Shown here piece after piece: positions 54,121-63,424 of a DNA stretch of 64,000 bases. Source of the stretch: Candidatus Shikimatogenerans bostrichidophilus (GTDB lineage: Bacteria; Bacteroidota; Bacteroidia; Flavobacteriales; Blattabacteriaceae); contig CP099831.1 in the NCBI GenBank assembly GCA_029851345.1, positions 1 to 64,000 on the forward strand, given 5' to 3'. The translations under genes were made by a program, and so were the position numbers. Position 1 is the stretch's first letter, and each line of letters starts with the position of its first letter. The notes beneath the pieces are model-generated. The model had not been told where the DNA came from. It searched no databases and saw only the letters and a list, made by a program, of their open reading frames with translations.

Positions 54121-54858
54121 AAATTTATTTAATTCATATAAGATAATAGCCCCAGCTATAGTTACATTTAATGATTTTATTTTTTTTTTATTTATTGGTA
54201 TATAAACTTTATAATCAGAGTAATTTAATATATTGTTAGGTATACCTTTTTCTTCATTTCCTAAAATTAAAGCAAAAGATTTATTACTTTTAAATAAAAT
54301 AGGATTATTAATATTTGTATTACCTTTCTCTGTTATAGAAAATATTTTTATAAAATTTTTTTTTAAAAAATGGATACTAGTTTCGATATTTTTTACTCGA
54401 CATATAGGAATTTTAAAAATTGCCCCAGATGATATTTTAATTAGTTTTGGATTATAAATATAATAATTATTTGGAATAATTATAAAATCTACATTAAAAC
54501 ATACTGATATTCTAATAATAGCACCTATATTTATTATATCAGTTATATTATATAATATTAAAATAATTTTTTTTTTTTTATTAATAATAATATCATTTAA
54601 ATTAAAATTTTTTATTATATTTAATTTTGCAATTATCCCTTGACAATTATTAATATTTTTATTTAATATTATTTTATTAATTTTTTCTTTTGTTATTATT
54701 TTAATTGGAATTTTTTTTTTTTTTATTTTATTAATTAACAAATTATATTTTATAAATTTATTTTTATTAATAAATATTATTAATATATTAACATATCTAG
54801 AATTTATCGCTTCTTTTATTGGATTATATCCATAAATAGTTATATTATTTTGTCTCAT
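54115..54858 (-). CDS. rlmB: 23S rRNA Gm methyltransferase RlmB (TrmH family)
   Basis: SPOUT-family 2'-O-methyltransferase; most likely the 23S G2251 enzyme. Seen: 247 codons, typical RlmB. ITIYGYNPIKEAINS (6-20) at the start (family GxxxVxEALxS), the knotted domain with NITDIINIGAIIRISVCFNV (about 108-127; family DPxNxGAIxRTA), LILGNEEKGIPNNI (about 204-217), and SLNVTIAGAIILYEL. A closely related family member (TrmH-type tRNA enzyme) cannot be fully excluded. Confidence 0.88.
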   Translation of the reverse strand: MRQNNITIYGYNPIKEAINSRYVNILIIFINKNKFIKYNLLINKIKKKKIPIKIITKEKINKIILNKNINNCQGIIAKLNIIKNFNLNDIIINKKKKIILILYNITDIINIGAIIRISVCFNVDFIIIPNNYYIYNPKLIKISSGAIFKIPICRVKNIETSIHFLKKNFIKIFSITEKGNTNINNPILFKSNKSFALILGNEEKGIPNNILNYSDYKVYIPINKKKIKSLNVTIAGAIILYELNKFL

Positions 54859-54906
54859 TTATTATAATATAATAAATTAGTTAATAATAATTTATAATAA
54901 AAATAA

Positions 54907-56559
54907 ATGAATAATATAAATTACAAATATAATATTTTAAATAAATATTTAAATAAAATACCAAATATAAATACATATGAGATTTATATTGGTAAAGTTA
55001 TTAATATTTTAGAAGATTATATTATTATAGATTTTGGATATAAATCAGAAGGAATTATTCCTGCAAATGAATTTAAAAAAAAAATAATTAAGAAATATGA
55101 TATAATAGATATTATGATAATAAAATTAAATTTTAATGGTTATTGTTTATTATCTTATCAAAAAGCTAAAAAATATAAATCTTGGATAAATATAAAAAAA
55201 GCATATAAAGAAAAAACAAAATTAAAAGGATATATAAATTCTAGAACAAAAGGAGGATTTATAATAAATTTATATAATAATATTTCTTGTTTTTTACCTG
55301 GATCTCAAACTGATATAAATATAATTAAAGATTATGATTATTATGTCGGTAAAAATATAGATGTTCAAATTATTAACATTAATTTTAAAACTAGAAATAT
55401 AATAGTTTCACATAAAATATTAATAGAAAATAATATTAAAAGTAATAAAAAAAAAATAATTAACCTATTAGAAATAGGACAAATTGTTGAAGGAATTGTT
55501 AAAAATATTATATCTTATGGAGCCTTTGTAGATTTAGGCGGTATAGATGGATTATTACATATTACAGATATGTCTTGGAAAAGAAATGATAATCCAAATA
55601 ATCTTTTTAAACTAGGTTATAAATATAATTTTATTATTTTAGGTATAGATAAAGAAAAATTAAGAGTTCAATTAGGATTTAAACAACTTACAACAAATCC
55701 ATGGGATTTATTAATTAAAAAAATTACAATAGGTAGTATTATAAATGGGATAGTTACTGCTATAACAGATTACGGAGCTTTTGTAGAAATAGAAGAAGGG
55801 ATAGAAGGACTTTTACATGTATCAGAAATGTCTTGGGATCAACAATTAAAATCTGCGAAAGATTTTGTAAAAATAAATCAAAAATTAAAATGTATTGTAT
55901 ATAATATAGATAAAGATGATAAAAAAATTTATTTAAGCATTAAAAGATTTGAAAAAGATCCATGGGAAGAAATTGTAAAAAAATATACAATAGGGACTAA
56001 ATATACAGGAATAATAAGTAAAATATTAAAAAATAATTATGGATTAAAAATAAAATTAGAAGAAAATTTATATGGTATTTTATTAAATTATGATATAAAA
56101 TGGCATTATGATATTGAAAATTTATATAATTATTATAAAGTAGGAGATAAAATAGATATAAAGATTTTATCTATTGATACAAATTTAAGAAAAATTTATT
56201 TAGGTCATAAACAATTATATAAAAATAAATTGCAAAAATATTTATCTAAATATAAAAGAAATTCTAAACATACAGGAAAAATTATAAAAATTAATAAAAA
56301 TGGAATTACTATAAAAAAGGGAAATAAACATTTAATTTTTTTTATGCCATATAAATATTTAAATAATTTTAATTATAATATTGGCGATGATATTAAATTT
56401 ATTATATTAGATTTTAATATTAAATATAAAAAAATTATAGTTTCTCCTTATGATCAAGGACAAAAAGGTAAGATTCAAATAAAATCATCGACTTTTGGAG
56501 ATATAGATGAATTAACAATAATAAAACGTAGAATTGAAAATAAAGAATTAAAAAAATAA
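54907..56559 (+). CDS. rpsA: Ribosomal protein bS1
   Basis: mRNA-binding protein of the 30S subunit. Seen: 550 codons. Six S1-type OB domains can be traced at about 22-85, 92-166, 190-262, 275-350, 362-436 and 448-515. The third and fourth are best preserved (YGAFVDLGGIDGLLHITDMS, YGAFVEIEEGIEGLLHVSEM); five and six are drifted. With Shine-Dalgarno sequences absent, S1 and unstructured A-rich leaders probably carry start recognition. Confidence 0.95.
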   Translation: MNNINYKYNILNKYLNKIPNINTYEIYIGKVINILEDYIIIDFGYKSEGIIPANEFKKKIIKKYDIIDIMIIKLNFNGYCLLSYQKAKKYKSWINIKKAYKEKTKLKGYINSRTKGGFIINLYNNISCFLPGSQTDINIIKDYDYYVGKNIDVQIININFKTRNIIVSHKILIENNIKSNKKKIINLLEIGQIVEGIVKNIISYGAFVDLGGIDGLLHITDMSWKRNDNPNNLFKLGYKYNFIILGIDKEKLRVQLGFKQLTTNPWDLLIKKITIGSIINGIVTAITDYGAFVEIEEGIEGLLHVSEMSWDQQLKSAKDFVKINQKLKCIVYNIDKDDKKIYLSIKRFEKDPWEEIVKKYTIGTKYTGIISKILKNNYGLKIKLEENLYGILLNYDIKWHYDIENLYNYYKVGDKIDIKILSIDTNLRKIYLGHKQLYKNKLQKYLSKYKRNSKHTGKIIKINKNGITIKKGNKHLIFFMPYKYLNNFNYNIGDDIKFIILDFNIKYKKIIVSPYDQGQKGKIQIKSSTFGDIDELTIIKRRIENKELKK

Positions 56560-56586
56560 TAAGTTATTGATAATTTTTTTTTATAT

Positions 56587-59448
56587 TTAATAAAAAAACT
56601 TATAAATATATTTTATTTTTTTTTTATTTATAATTATAACAATAATTGTATATAATTTATATTTATATTTATAAATATTTTTTAAAATTAAAAGATTAGG
56701 GATAATATTATTAAATATTTTATATATATTATATCTTTTATTTTTTATTATTTTTATTATATAAAGTTTTTTTTTAATATATATTAAATTATTTATTTTA
56801 ATTACTTTTTTATTAAAAAAAAAGTCTTTTTTTATTATATTAAATTTATTAGTTTTTAGAACTTTTAATAAAAAGTATTTAATATCCCTTTTATTTATTT
56901 TATTTAATGTATTTTTTTTTTTTATTAAAAAAAAATTATTATATACTATATGTTTTTTTTTAAAATTAACAATATATTCTTTTACATTTTTTTTTTTAAT
57001 ACGATTTTTATCTTTAAAGGTATTAATATTGTAATTATATCCTACTCCGAAAGTATATTTATTAGATTTTTTTTTCCAAGTATTTAAATTTTTTAAAAAA
57101 GATTGAAACAAATGATAAATATTATATTTATTTTTTGTTTTTTTTAAGTAAATTATTAATTTATTTTTAGCTATAGTAATTAAACTATAAAGTAGATTAA
57201 AATTATCTAATTGTTTTTTTTCAATTAAATAATTTAATGAAGTTTCATTATATATATTTTTAAATACAATAATATCATTAAATATTTTATTTGGATTATA
57301 AAATATATTCCATGATAAAAAAGGTAATATTAAAATTTTATAATTTATATTTTTATTATTATTATTTAGAGATAATACTCTTATAATATTATTAGATTCT
57401 ATATTTCTTAATAAAAATTTTTGGGTTGACCAATATTTAATAAATTCATAAATATTATTAGATTTTTTAGTAAACAAATAAACTATTTCTAAAAATTTAT
57501 AAAAAATAGAAGAATTAAAATTTAATCTATTAATTAAATATTGTATCTTATCATATAAATTTAAATTTAAAAAAAAGATATATGAAATTTTAATATTATT
57601 TTTTTTTAAAAAATAAATAAAATAATAAATATTATTTTTAAATATTTTTTTATTAAAATCTATTTTTTTTTTTTTAATTTTATTTAATAATATTATAAAT
57701 TTAATTCTATATTTTAAAAATTTACTATAAATTAGAGATTTTAATAAAAATATTATAATTTTAATATAAATTATATCGTTTAAATAAATAATATTTTTAA
57801 AAACAATATCGGATAATATATTATAATTATTGTTATATTTATTTAATTTTAATACATAATCGTTGGCTTCTATACTATTTCTTAATAATATTATTATATC
57901 AGTATTATTATAATTATTATTTAATAAATTTTTAATTCTATTTAATATTTGTAAGAAAATATTTTTTTTATAATTTAAAATATTAATTTCAATATATCCA
58001 TTATTTTTATTTCTATTTGGAATTTTTTCAATCCCACTATTATTATATACAGATTTAAAATCTTTTTCTGTTATATATCTATCTTTTATAAATGTAAATA
58101 AATTATTATAAAATAAAACTAAAAAATAATTATTTTTAATATTTGTTCTAACAAATTTTTCTAAAATAATATTTCTTTTATATTTTTTATATTTTATTTT
58201 AGTAAATAAATTATAATATCCTAGTGGTGATATCATTTTTTTTATATTACCCCATAAATATATTTTATTTCCTATATATATAAAATTATTAAATATCTTT
58301 TTTAACAATATCCATTTATTAAATGGAATATCTTGATAATCATATATAAAAATTTTTTTATATTTGTAGATATAATTAATAAACCTTTTTGATATATATT
58401 TATTGTATAATATAAAATTTCTAGGATATGTTTTAATTGTTTTTACTATATATAATTTTATTATAAAACATTCTAAAAGTTTATTACTTATTATATATGG
58501 GATTATAGATTTTATAATTAACTTATCATATTTATAAATTATTTTTTTTATTTTATTTTTATTTTTATTTATATTATTTTTAATTAAATTATTTTTTTGT
58601 TTAGATACAAATAAATTATTATTTAAATTTTTTTTTAATCTATTATTTAATAATGTTTTTTTTAAATAAACATTTTTCATTAAAGAAACATTTATTTTTT
58701 TATTAAAATATATATATATATCATTATAAATAAAATCTTTAGAATTAATTCCTTTTTTTTTTAAAAATATAAAAAATTTTTCTTTTATTTTTAATAATTG
58801 AAATTTTATTTTTTTTTTTTTATTTATATAATAATTTATTTTATTATAAATATAATTAACTGATTCTTTTTTTAATATCTTATTTGATTTTATAACTAAT
58901 TTAACTTTACTTTTTAAATAATTAATAATTTTATAATGTCCTAAAAATATTTTTTTTAAAAAAAATTTTTTTATAAATTTATTATTAATATTCTTATTTT
59001 TAAATATATAGTTTAAAAAAGTATAAATATTTTTATTTTTTATTAAATTATTTAAATTTATATATTTAAAATAATTTTGTTTATACAAATTAAAAAAAAA
59101 ATTATCAATATAATATATTGGTATTTTATCATAATTATTAATAATATTTTTTAATATTTTTTTAGAAATAATTCTTATATTAATATATGAAATTAGGAAT
59201 TTTTTATGTAAATATTTTATAAAAGGGTTATTATTATTATATATTTTTATAATTTTGTATAATGTTTTTATTATTTTATTTAAAAGCTTAAATTTTATTT
59301 GTCTATCAAATAAAATAATTAATATTTTTAAGAAAAATAATTTATCATTTCTATATTTATAAAGATAATATATATAACGTTTTATTAAAATATTTATCTT
59401 ATTTGTCCCTGCAGTACAATTATATTTTATTATATATTTTTTATACAT
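56587..59448 (-). CDS. AddA-like helicase-nuclease, all motifs eroded
   Basis: Intact 953-codon frame. It follows the Bacteroidota AddA/UvrD-type helicase-nuclease from end to end but lacks its active residues. Motif I ASAGSGKT is CTAGTNKI (11-18); Ia TFTNKAA is lost (about 45); IDSF region is kept as YYIDNFF (112-118); motif II DEFQDTS is YDYQDIP (369-375); III GDxKQxIYRW is GNKIYLWG (393-400), shortened; IV NYRS is FVRT (432-435); V IHKSKGLEF is LNNNNKNIN (about 694-702); VI VAxTRAK is LITIAK (756-761), without the arginine finger; the nuclease DYKTG becomes IIKNK (about 900). It is convergent with rpsA and divergent from rpsF. A structural role, or a slowly dying gene, are both possible. 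Confidence 0.75.
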   Translation of the reverse strand: MYKKYIIKYNCTAGTNKINILIKRYIYYLYKYRNDKLFFLKILIILFDRQIKFKLLNKIIKTLYKIIKIYNNNNPFIKYLHKKFLISYINIRIISKKILKNIINNYDKIPIYYIDNFFFNLYKQNYFKYINLNNLIKNKNIYTFLNYIFKNKNINNKFIKKFFLKKIFLGHYKIINYLKSKVKLVIKSNKILKKESVNYIYNKINYYINKKKKIKFQLLKIKEKFFIFLKKKGINSKDFIYNDIYIYFNKKINVSLMKNVYLKKTLLNNRLKKNLNNNLFVSKQKNNLIKNNINKNKNKIKKIIYKYDKLIIKSIIPYIISNKLLECFIIKLYIVKTIKTYPRNFILYNKYISKRFINYIYKYKKIFIYDYQDIPFNKWILLKKIFNNFIYIGNKIYLWGNIKKMISPLGYYNLFTKIKYKKYKRNIILEKFVRTNIKNNYFLVLFYNNLFTFIKDRYITEKDFKSVYNNSGIEKIPNRNKNNGYIEINILNYKKNIFLQILNRIKNLLNNNYNNTDIIILLRNSIEANDYVLKLNKYNNNYNILSDIVFKNIIYLNDIIYIKIIIFLLKSLIYSKFLKYRIKFIILLNKIKKKKIDFNKKIFKNNIYYFIYFLKKNNIKISYIFFLNLNLYDKIQYLINRLNFNSSIFYKFLEIVYLFTKKSNNIYEFIKYWSTQKFLLRNIESNNIIRVLSLNNNNKNINYKILILPFLSWNIFYNPNKIFNDIIVFKNIYNETSLNYLIEKKQLDNFNLLYSLITIAKNKLIIYLKKTKNKYNIYHLFQSFLKNLNTWKKKSNKYTFGVGYNYNINTFKDKNRIKKKNVKEYIVNFKKKHIVYNNFFLIKKKNTLNKINKRDIKYFLLKVLKTNKFNIIKKDFFFNKKVIKINNLIYIKKKLYIIKIIKNKRYNIYKIFNNIIPNLLILKNIYKYKYKLYTIIVIIINKKKIKYIYKFFY

Positions 59449-59511
59449 TTTAAATAATTATATATTATTATATAATAATTAAATAATTATATACATAAGG
59501 TTAATAAATTT

Positions 59512-59859
59512 ATGATTATGCTAAGACAGTATGAAACCATTTTAATTTTTACACCAGTTTTATCCGATGAACAAATTAATAATGCTTATAAAGATTATAA
59601 TAATTTTTTAAATATTAATAATGCTAATATTATTAAAGAAGAAAAATGGGGAATGAAAAAATTATCATATAAAATAAAAAATAAAAATAATGGTTTTTTT
59701 TATTGTTTTACCTTTAAAAGTACTACATCCTTTATAAAATTATTAAATAATAAAATTTTATTAGATGAACGTATAATTAGGTTTTTAATAATAAAAATGA
59801 ATAAATATGCTATTCAATATTCAAATAAAAAAAAAATAGAAAATGAAGAAAAAAAATAA
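59512..59859 (+). CDS. rpsF: Ribosomal protein bS6
   Basis: 30S platform protein that pairs with bS18. Seen: 115 codons from ATG 59512; ATG 59518 gives the more usual MLRQYETI start. YETILIFTPVLSDEQI (6-21 region), EEKWGMKKLSYKIKNKNNGF, and DERIIRFLIIKM. Overlaps rpsR by 17 bases. Divergent from the AddA-like gene (63 bases between starts). Confidence 0.95.
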   Translation: MIMLRQYETILIFTPVLSDEQINNAYKDYNNFLNINNANIIKEEKWGMKKLSYKIKNKNNGFFYCFTFKSTTSFIKLLNNKILLDERIIRFLIIKMNKYAIQYSNKKKIENEEKK

Positions 59860-60109
59860 TTATTTATCTCCTATAGATATTGTTATTAAAAAAAAAAAAA
59901 AATATTGTTTTTTTAAAAAAAAAAATATTAAATATATAGATTATAAAAATCCTAAATTTTTAATACAATTTTTAAATGAATTTGGAGGTATTTTACCAAG
60001 TAGAATTACAGGAACAAGTAAAAAATATCAAATACTTTTAAAAAAAGCTGTAAAAAGATGTCGTCATATAGGATTATTACCTTTTATTACTGATGATTTA
60101 AGAAAATAA
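59843..60109 (+). CDS. rpsR: Ribosomal protein bS18
   Basis: 30S platform protein near the anti-Shine-Dalgarno tail. Seen: 88 codons. YIDYKNPKFLIQFLNEFGGI (about 32-51) and LPSRITGTSKKYQILLKKAV, with the CRHIGLLPF ending. In F. johnsoniae ribosomes bS6, bS18 and bS21 are reported to mask the anti-Shine-Dalgarno sequence, in line with the lack of SD sites here. Confidence 0.96.
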   Translation: MKKKNNYLSPIDIVIKKKKKYCFFKKKNIKYIDYKNPKFLIQFLNEFGGILPSRITGTSKKYQILLKKAVKRCRHIGLLPFITDDLRK

Positions 60110-60118
60110 AATAAACAT

Positions 60119-60568
60119 ATGATAAGAATTATTCTAAAAAAAAATATTCCAAATCTAGGAAAAAAATATAAAGTTTTAAAAGTAAAATCAGGTTATGCTT
60201 TAAATTATTTAATACCAAAGCAATATGCTATTATCGCTACTCTATCAGAAGTAAAAAAAAATAATGAAATTTTAAGACAAAAATTAATTAAAAAAAAATA
60301 TTTGTTTAACAAATATGAAAAATATATTGGATTAATAAATAAGATAAATATAATTTTTTATATAAAAAAAAAATCTAAAAATATTATTAAAGTAAAAGAT
60401 ATTTTAAATAAATTAAAAAAAAATAAAATTATTATAAATAAAAATTATATTACAATAGAAAATTTAATAATTAATGATATAGGTAATTATAAAATAAAAA
60501 TTAAACTATTAGATAAATTAGAAACATATTTAAATATAACAGTAAAAAAAAAATTAATTAAAAATTAA
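60119..60568 (+). CDS. rplI: Ribosomal protein bL9
   Basis: 50S L1-stalk-base protein. Seen: 149 codons, full length. N-terminal domain MIRIILKKNIPNLGKKYKVL (1-20) and VKSGYALNYLIPKQYAIIAT (about 22-41), then the connecting helix and a drifted C-terminal domain (DIGNYKIKIKL). Completes the rpsF-rpsR-rplI operon. Tail-to-tail overlap with prfB by 15 bases. Confidence 0.95.
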   Translation: MIRIILKKNIPNLGKKYKVLKVKSGYALNYLIPKQYAIIATLSEVKKNNEILRQKLIKKKYLFNKYEKYIGLINKINIIFYIKKKSKNIIKVKDILNKLKKNKIIINKNYITIENLIINDIGNYKIKIKLLDKLETYLNITVKKKLIKN

Positions 60569-61618
60569 TAACTTAATATATTCATTTATAATTCCGTCAA
60601 TATTACCATTTAATATTTTATCTAAATCCTTTGATTTATACCCTGTTTTTAAATCTTTAATTAATTTATAAGGATGCATTATATATGTTCTAGTATGATT
60701 ACCCCATTCAATTTTATCTTTTATTTTATTTACTCTATTTATTTTGTTTTTATTATAAAGTTCTAGTTTAGATTGTAATATTTTAATAGCGTATTCTTTA
60801 TTAAGTCTTTGAGATCTTGTTTTAGTACAAACTATATATATATTTGAAGGTTTATGGATTAATCTTACTCCACTTTCAATTTTATTAACATTTTGTCCCC
60901 CAGCACCACTAGATCTAAACGTTTGAAATTTAATATCTTTTTTATTTATAATAGTTTTATCTATTTTTTTTATAAGAGGTATTACACTTACAGATGCAAA
61001 AGAAGTATGTCTTTTTTTATTAAAAGGAGATATACGTATTAATTTATGTATTCCATCTTCATTTTTTAAATATCCATAAGAATACTTACCTATAATTTCT
61101 ATTAAAATATTTTTTATACAATTTTTATTAAGTATTATTTGATTAATTATATTTAATTTAAAATTATTTTTAATAGCCCAATTTTTATACATATTATAAA
61201 TAATTTTTACCCAATTACTACTATCATAACCACCTGCACCAGAATTTATTTGTAATAGAGCATTTAAACTATCAGTTTTATTAAATATAATTTTTTTTAT
61301 TTTTTTTATTTTATTTTTTATTTTATTAAAATAAATTAATATTTCTTTATTTATAAAATTTTCATTTTCGTTCGAAAATGAATATAATAATTTTATATCT
61401 TTGTAATAGAATATAATTTTTTTATACAACGTAATAATATTATTAAATTTAGATCTTTTTTTATTTAAATTTATATATATTTTAATATGTTTTTTTAATA
61501 AATTATGAGTTAATATTTTTTTTATTAATACATCATTAATATATTTTGTTTTTTTTATTTTATTTATATCTATAATTTTCTTTATATTAATTATAATATT
61601 TTTTATTTTATTGACCAT
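60554..61618 (-). CDS. prfB: Peptide chain release factor 2
   Basis: Terminates at UGA and UAA. Seen: 354 codons in one frame, so no programmed frameshift is needed, unlike in many bacteria. Reading head RISPFNKKRHTSFASVSVIP (about 194-213) with SPF, and GGQ loop RSSGAGGQNVNKIESGV (about 228-244). N-terminal domain is drifted but complete in length. Its targets include tuf, nusG, rplD and fusA, which end in TGA here. Confidence 0.96.
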   Translation of the reverse strand: MVNKIKNIIINIKKIIDINKIKKTKYINDVLIKKILTHNLLKKHIKIYINLNKKRSKFNNIITLYKKIIFYYKDIKLLYSFSNENENFINKEILIYFNKIKNKIKKIKKIIFNKTDSLNALLQINSGAGGYDSSNWVKIIYNMYKNWAIKNNFKLNIINQIILNKNCIKNILIEIIGKYSYGYLKNEDGIHKLIRISPFNKKRHTSFASVSVIPLIKKIDKTIINKKDIKFQTFRSSGAGGQNVNKIESGVRLIHKPSNIYIVCTKTRSQRLNKEYAIKILQSKLELYNKNKINRVNKIKDKIEWGNHTRTYIMHPYKLIKDLKTGYKSKDLDKILNGNIDGIINEYIKLLIFN

Positions 61619-61633
61619 ATATATTAATAAGTA

Positions 61634-61722
61634 CGGAGAGAGAGGGATTTGAACCCACGGAAGTATTAATATACTTCGACGGTTTTCAAGACCGTTGCAA
61701 TAAGCCTCTCTGCCATCTCTCC
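61634..61722 (-). tRNA. tRNA-Ser (TGA anticodon)
   Basis: 89-nt class II tRNA: acceptor GGAGAGA/TCTCTCC, anticodon stem ACGGT/ACCGT with loop CTTGAAA, long variable arm GAAGTAT...ATACTTC. Discriminator G as expected for Ser. The T stem GTGGG/CCCTC has a U-U mismatch at 50-64. Confidence 0.95.
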
Positions 61723-61794
61723 TTTATTATTTTATTATAATTAATAATATTTATAATTAATATTTAATATATAAAATATATTATAAAAAAAAAT

Positions 61795-62148
61795 ATGTCA
61801 TTAAAAATTACTAAGGAATGTATAAATTGTGGTGCTTGTGAATTAGAATGTCCAAATAAAGCAATATATGAAGGAGGTAAAAATTGGTCATTATCAGATG
61901 GTACATCTATAAAGAACTTATTTATTTATAATAAAGGTAAAAAAATTTATAAAGATAAAAAATATAAATACTTATCAAAAAAAAAATATTATATAGTAAA
62001 AGAAAAATGTACAGAATGTATTGGTTTTTTTAAATATCCTCAATGTGCTTCTGTATGTCCCGTAGATTGTTGTATAAAAGATAAAAAGAATAAAGAAAGT
62101 ATAAAAGAATTACTTTTAAAACAAAAATTACTACATCCTAATACCTAA
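61795..62148 (+). CDS. 2[4Fe-4S] ferredoxin
   Basis: Electron carrier. Seen: 117 codons. First cluster motif CINCGACELECP (10-21), second CTECIGFFKYPQCASVCP (about 75-92), the extended spacing found in Bacteroidota YfhL/Fdx-type ferredoxins, followed by DCC. All eight ligand cysteines are present. Clusters would be supplied by SufBCDS. No obvious redox partner lies in the window; it sits alone between two minus-strand tRNA genes. Confidence 0.93.
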   Translation: MSLKITKECINCGACELECPNKAIYEGGKNWSLSDGTSIKNLFIYNKGKKIYKDKKYKYLSKKKYYIVKEKCTECIGFFKYPQCASVCPVDCCIKDKKNKESIKELLLKQKLLHPNT

Positions 62149-62181
62149 TAAATATTTTATTATATATAATACTATTCCGTA

Positions 62182-62253
62182 TGACGTAAGGGGGATTTGA
62201 ACCCCCGACTTTTGGATTATGAGACCAATACTCTACCACTGAGTTATTACGTC
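62182..62253 (-). tRNA. tRNA with CAT anticodon (elongator Met or Ile2)
   Basis: 72-nt cloverleaf: acceptor GACGTAA/TTACGTC, D stem ACTC/GAGT, anticodon stem TTGGT/TCCAA with loop CTCATAA, T stem GGGGG/CCCCC, discriminator A. The anticodon stem closes with a U-U pair at 31-39. Position 1-72 is paired and no GGG/CCC anticodon stem is present, so it is not the initiator. More likely elongator Met, because the other CAU tRNA resembles Ile2. Confidence 0.9.
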
Positions 62254-62294
62254 TTTAAATTAAATTTATTTATATTATTAAATTAATTCAATAA

Positions 62295-63410
62295 ATGTAT
62301 AAAAAAAATATATTAATAGGTTTATTTAAAAAAAATAAAAATGAAGCTGTAGAATATTTGAATGAATTAGAAAATTTATTAAAAATTTTTGATGGTAAAG
62401 TTACTAAAAAGTTTATACAAAAAAAAAGAAATAAAAATTATTTAAGTTATATTGGTAAAGGATTATTATTAAAAATTATAGATTATAAAAATAGTAATAA
62501 TATTGATACTGTAATTTTTGATGATGAATTATCTTTAAGCCAACTTAAATATCTTGAAAATTTATTTAAATGCAATATTATTGATAGAACTAAATTAATA
62601 TTAGATATATTTGCTTATAAAGCAAAAACATTTTATTCTAAAATACAAGTACAATTGGCAAATTTAGAATATGTATTACCTCGATTAAAAAATATGTGGG
62701 GACATTTAAAAAGACAAAAAGGTGGTATTGGGGGACGTGGTCCTGGGGAAAAAGAAATAGAAACTGATAAAAGATTAATTAGAAATAAAATAAATATATT
62801 AAAAAATAAATTAAAAAAAATTAATAAAGAAATATTAATTCAAAGTAATAATAGAAAAGGTTTAATTTCTATAGCTATTGTTGGATATACTAATGTCGGT
62901 AAAACTACAATTTTCAATAAAATTACTAATAATAATTATAAAACTGAAAATAAATTATTTACTACATTAGATGCTAAAATTAATAATTTTAATATAAAAA
63001 AAAAAAAAATACTTATAATCGATACAATAGGATTCTTAAGAAAAATTCCAACAAAATTAATAGAATCATTTAAATCTTCAATTTTTGAAATTAAAAAATC
63101 AAATCTAATATTACATATAATTGATTTATCTTCTAATTTTATTTTTAATAAATTTTTATTTATTACTAATTTTTTATTTAATGAATTATCTATCGATGAT
63201 AATAAACCTATAATAATAGTCTTTAATAAAAAAGATAAAATAAAAAACTTTAATTTATTATATTTAAAAAAACAAATAAGAATAAAAATTTTAAATAATA
63301 AATATTTAATTTACCAAAAAAAAAAATTTTTATTTTTATCTATTTCTACTAATAATATTAAAGATATATTAAAATTAAAAAATATAATTTCTAAAGCGAT
63401 ATTGATATAG
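62295..63410 (+). CDS. hflX: Ribosome-associated GTPase HflX
   Basis: Splits stalled ribosomes after stress. Seen: 371 codons. N-terminal HflX domain with QLANLEYVLPRLKNMWGHL (about 117-135) and GGIGGRGPGEKEIETDKRLI (about 140-159), G1 GYTNVGKTT (about 199-207), G2 LFTTLDA, G3 DTIGF (about 243-247), G4 NKKD (about 311-314). It ends in TAG. G motifs are complete, so GTPase activity is expected. Confidence 0.95.
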   Translation: MYKKNILIGLFKKNKNEAVEYLNELENLLKIFDGKVTKKFIQKKRNKNYLSYIGKGLLLKIIDYKNSNNIDTVIFDDELSLSQLKYLENLFKCNIIDRTKLILDIFAYKAKTFYSKIQVQLANLEYVLPRLKNMWGHLKRQKGGIGGRGPGEKEIETDKRLIRNKINILKNKLKKINKEILIQSNNRKGLISIAIVGYTNVGKTTIFNKITNNNYKTENKLFTTLDAKINNFNIKKKKILIIDTIGFLRKIPTKLIESFKSSIFEIKKSNLILHIIDLSSNFIFNKFLFITNFLFNELSIDDNKPIIIVFNKKDKIKNFNLLYLKKQIRIKILNNKYLIYQKKKFLFLSISTNNIKDILKLKNIISKAILI

Positions 63411-63424
63411 TCAAATAATTATAA

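Noticed and set aside
60554-61618. Programmed frameshift in prfB
   Set aside because: The whole protein is encoded in one frame; no TGA with a slippery CTT site was seen in the N-terminal part.
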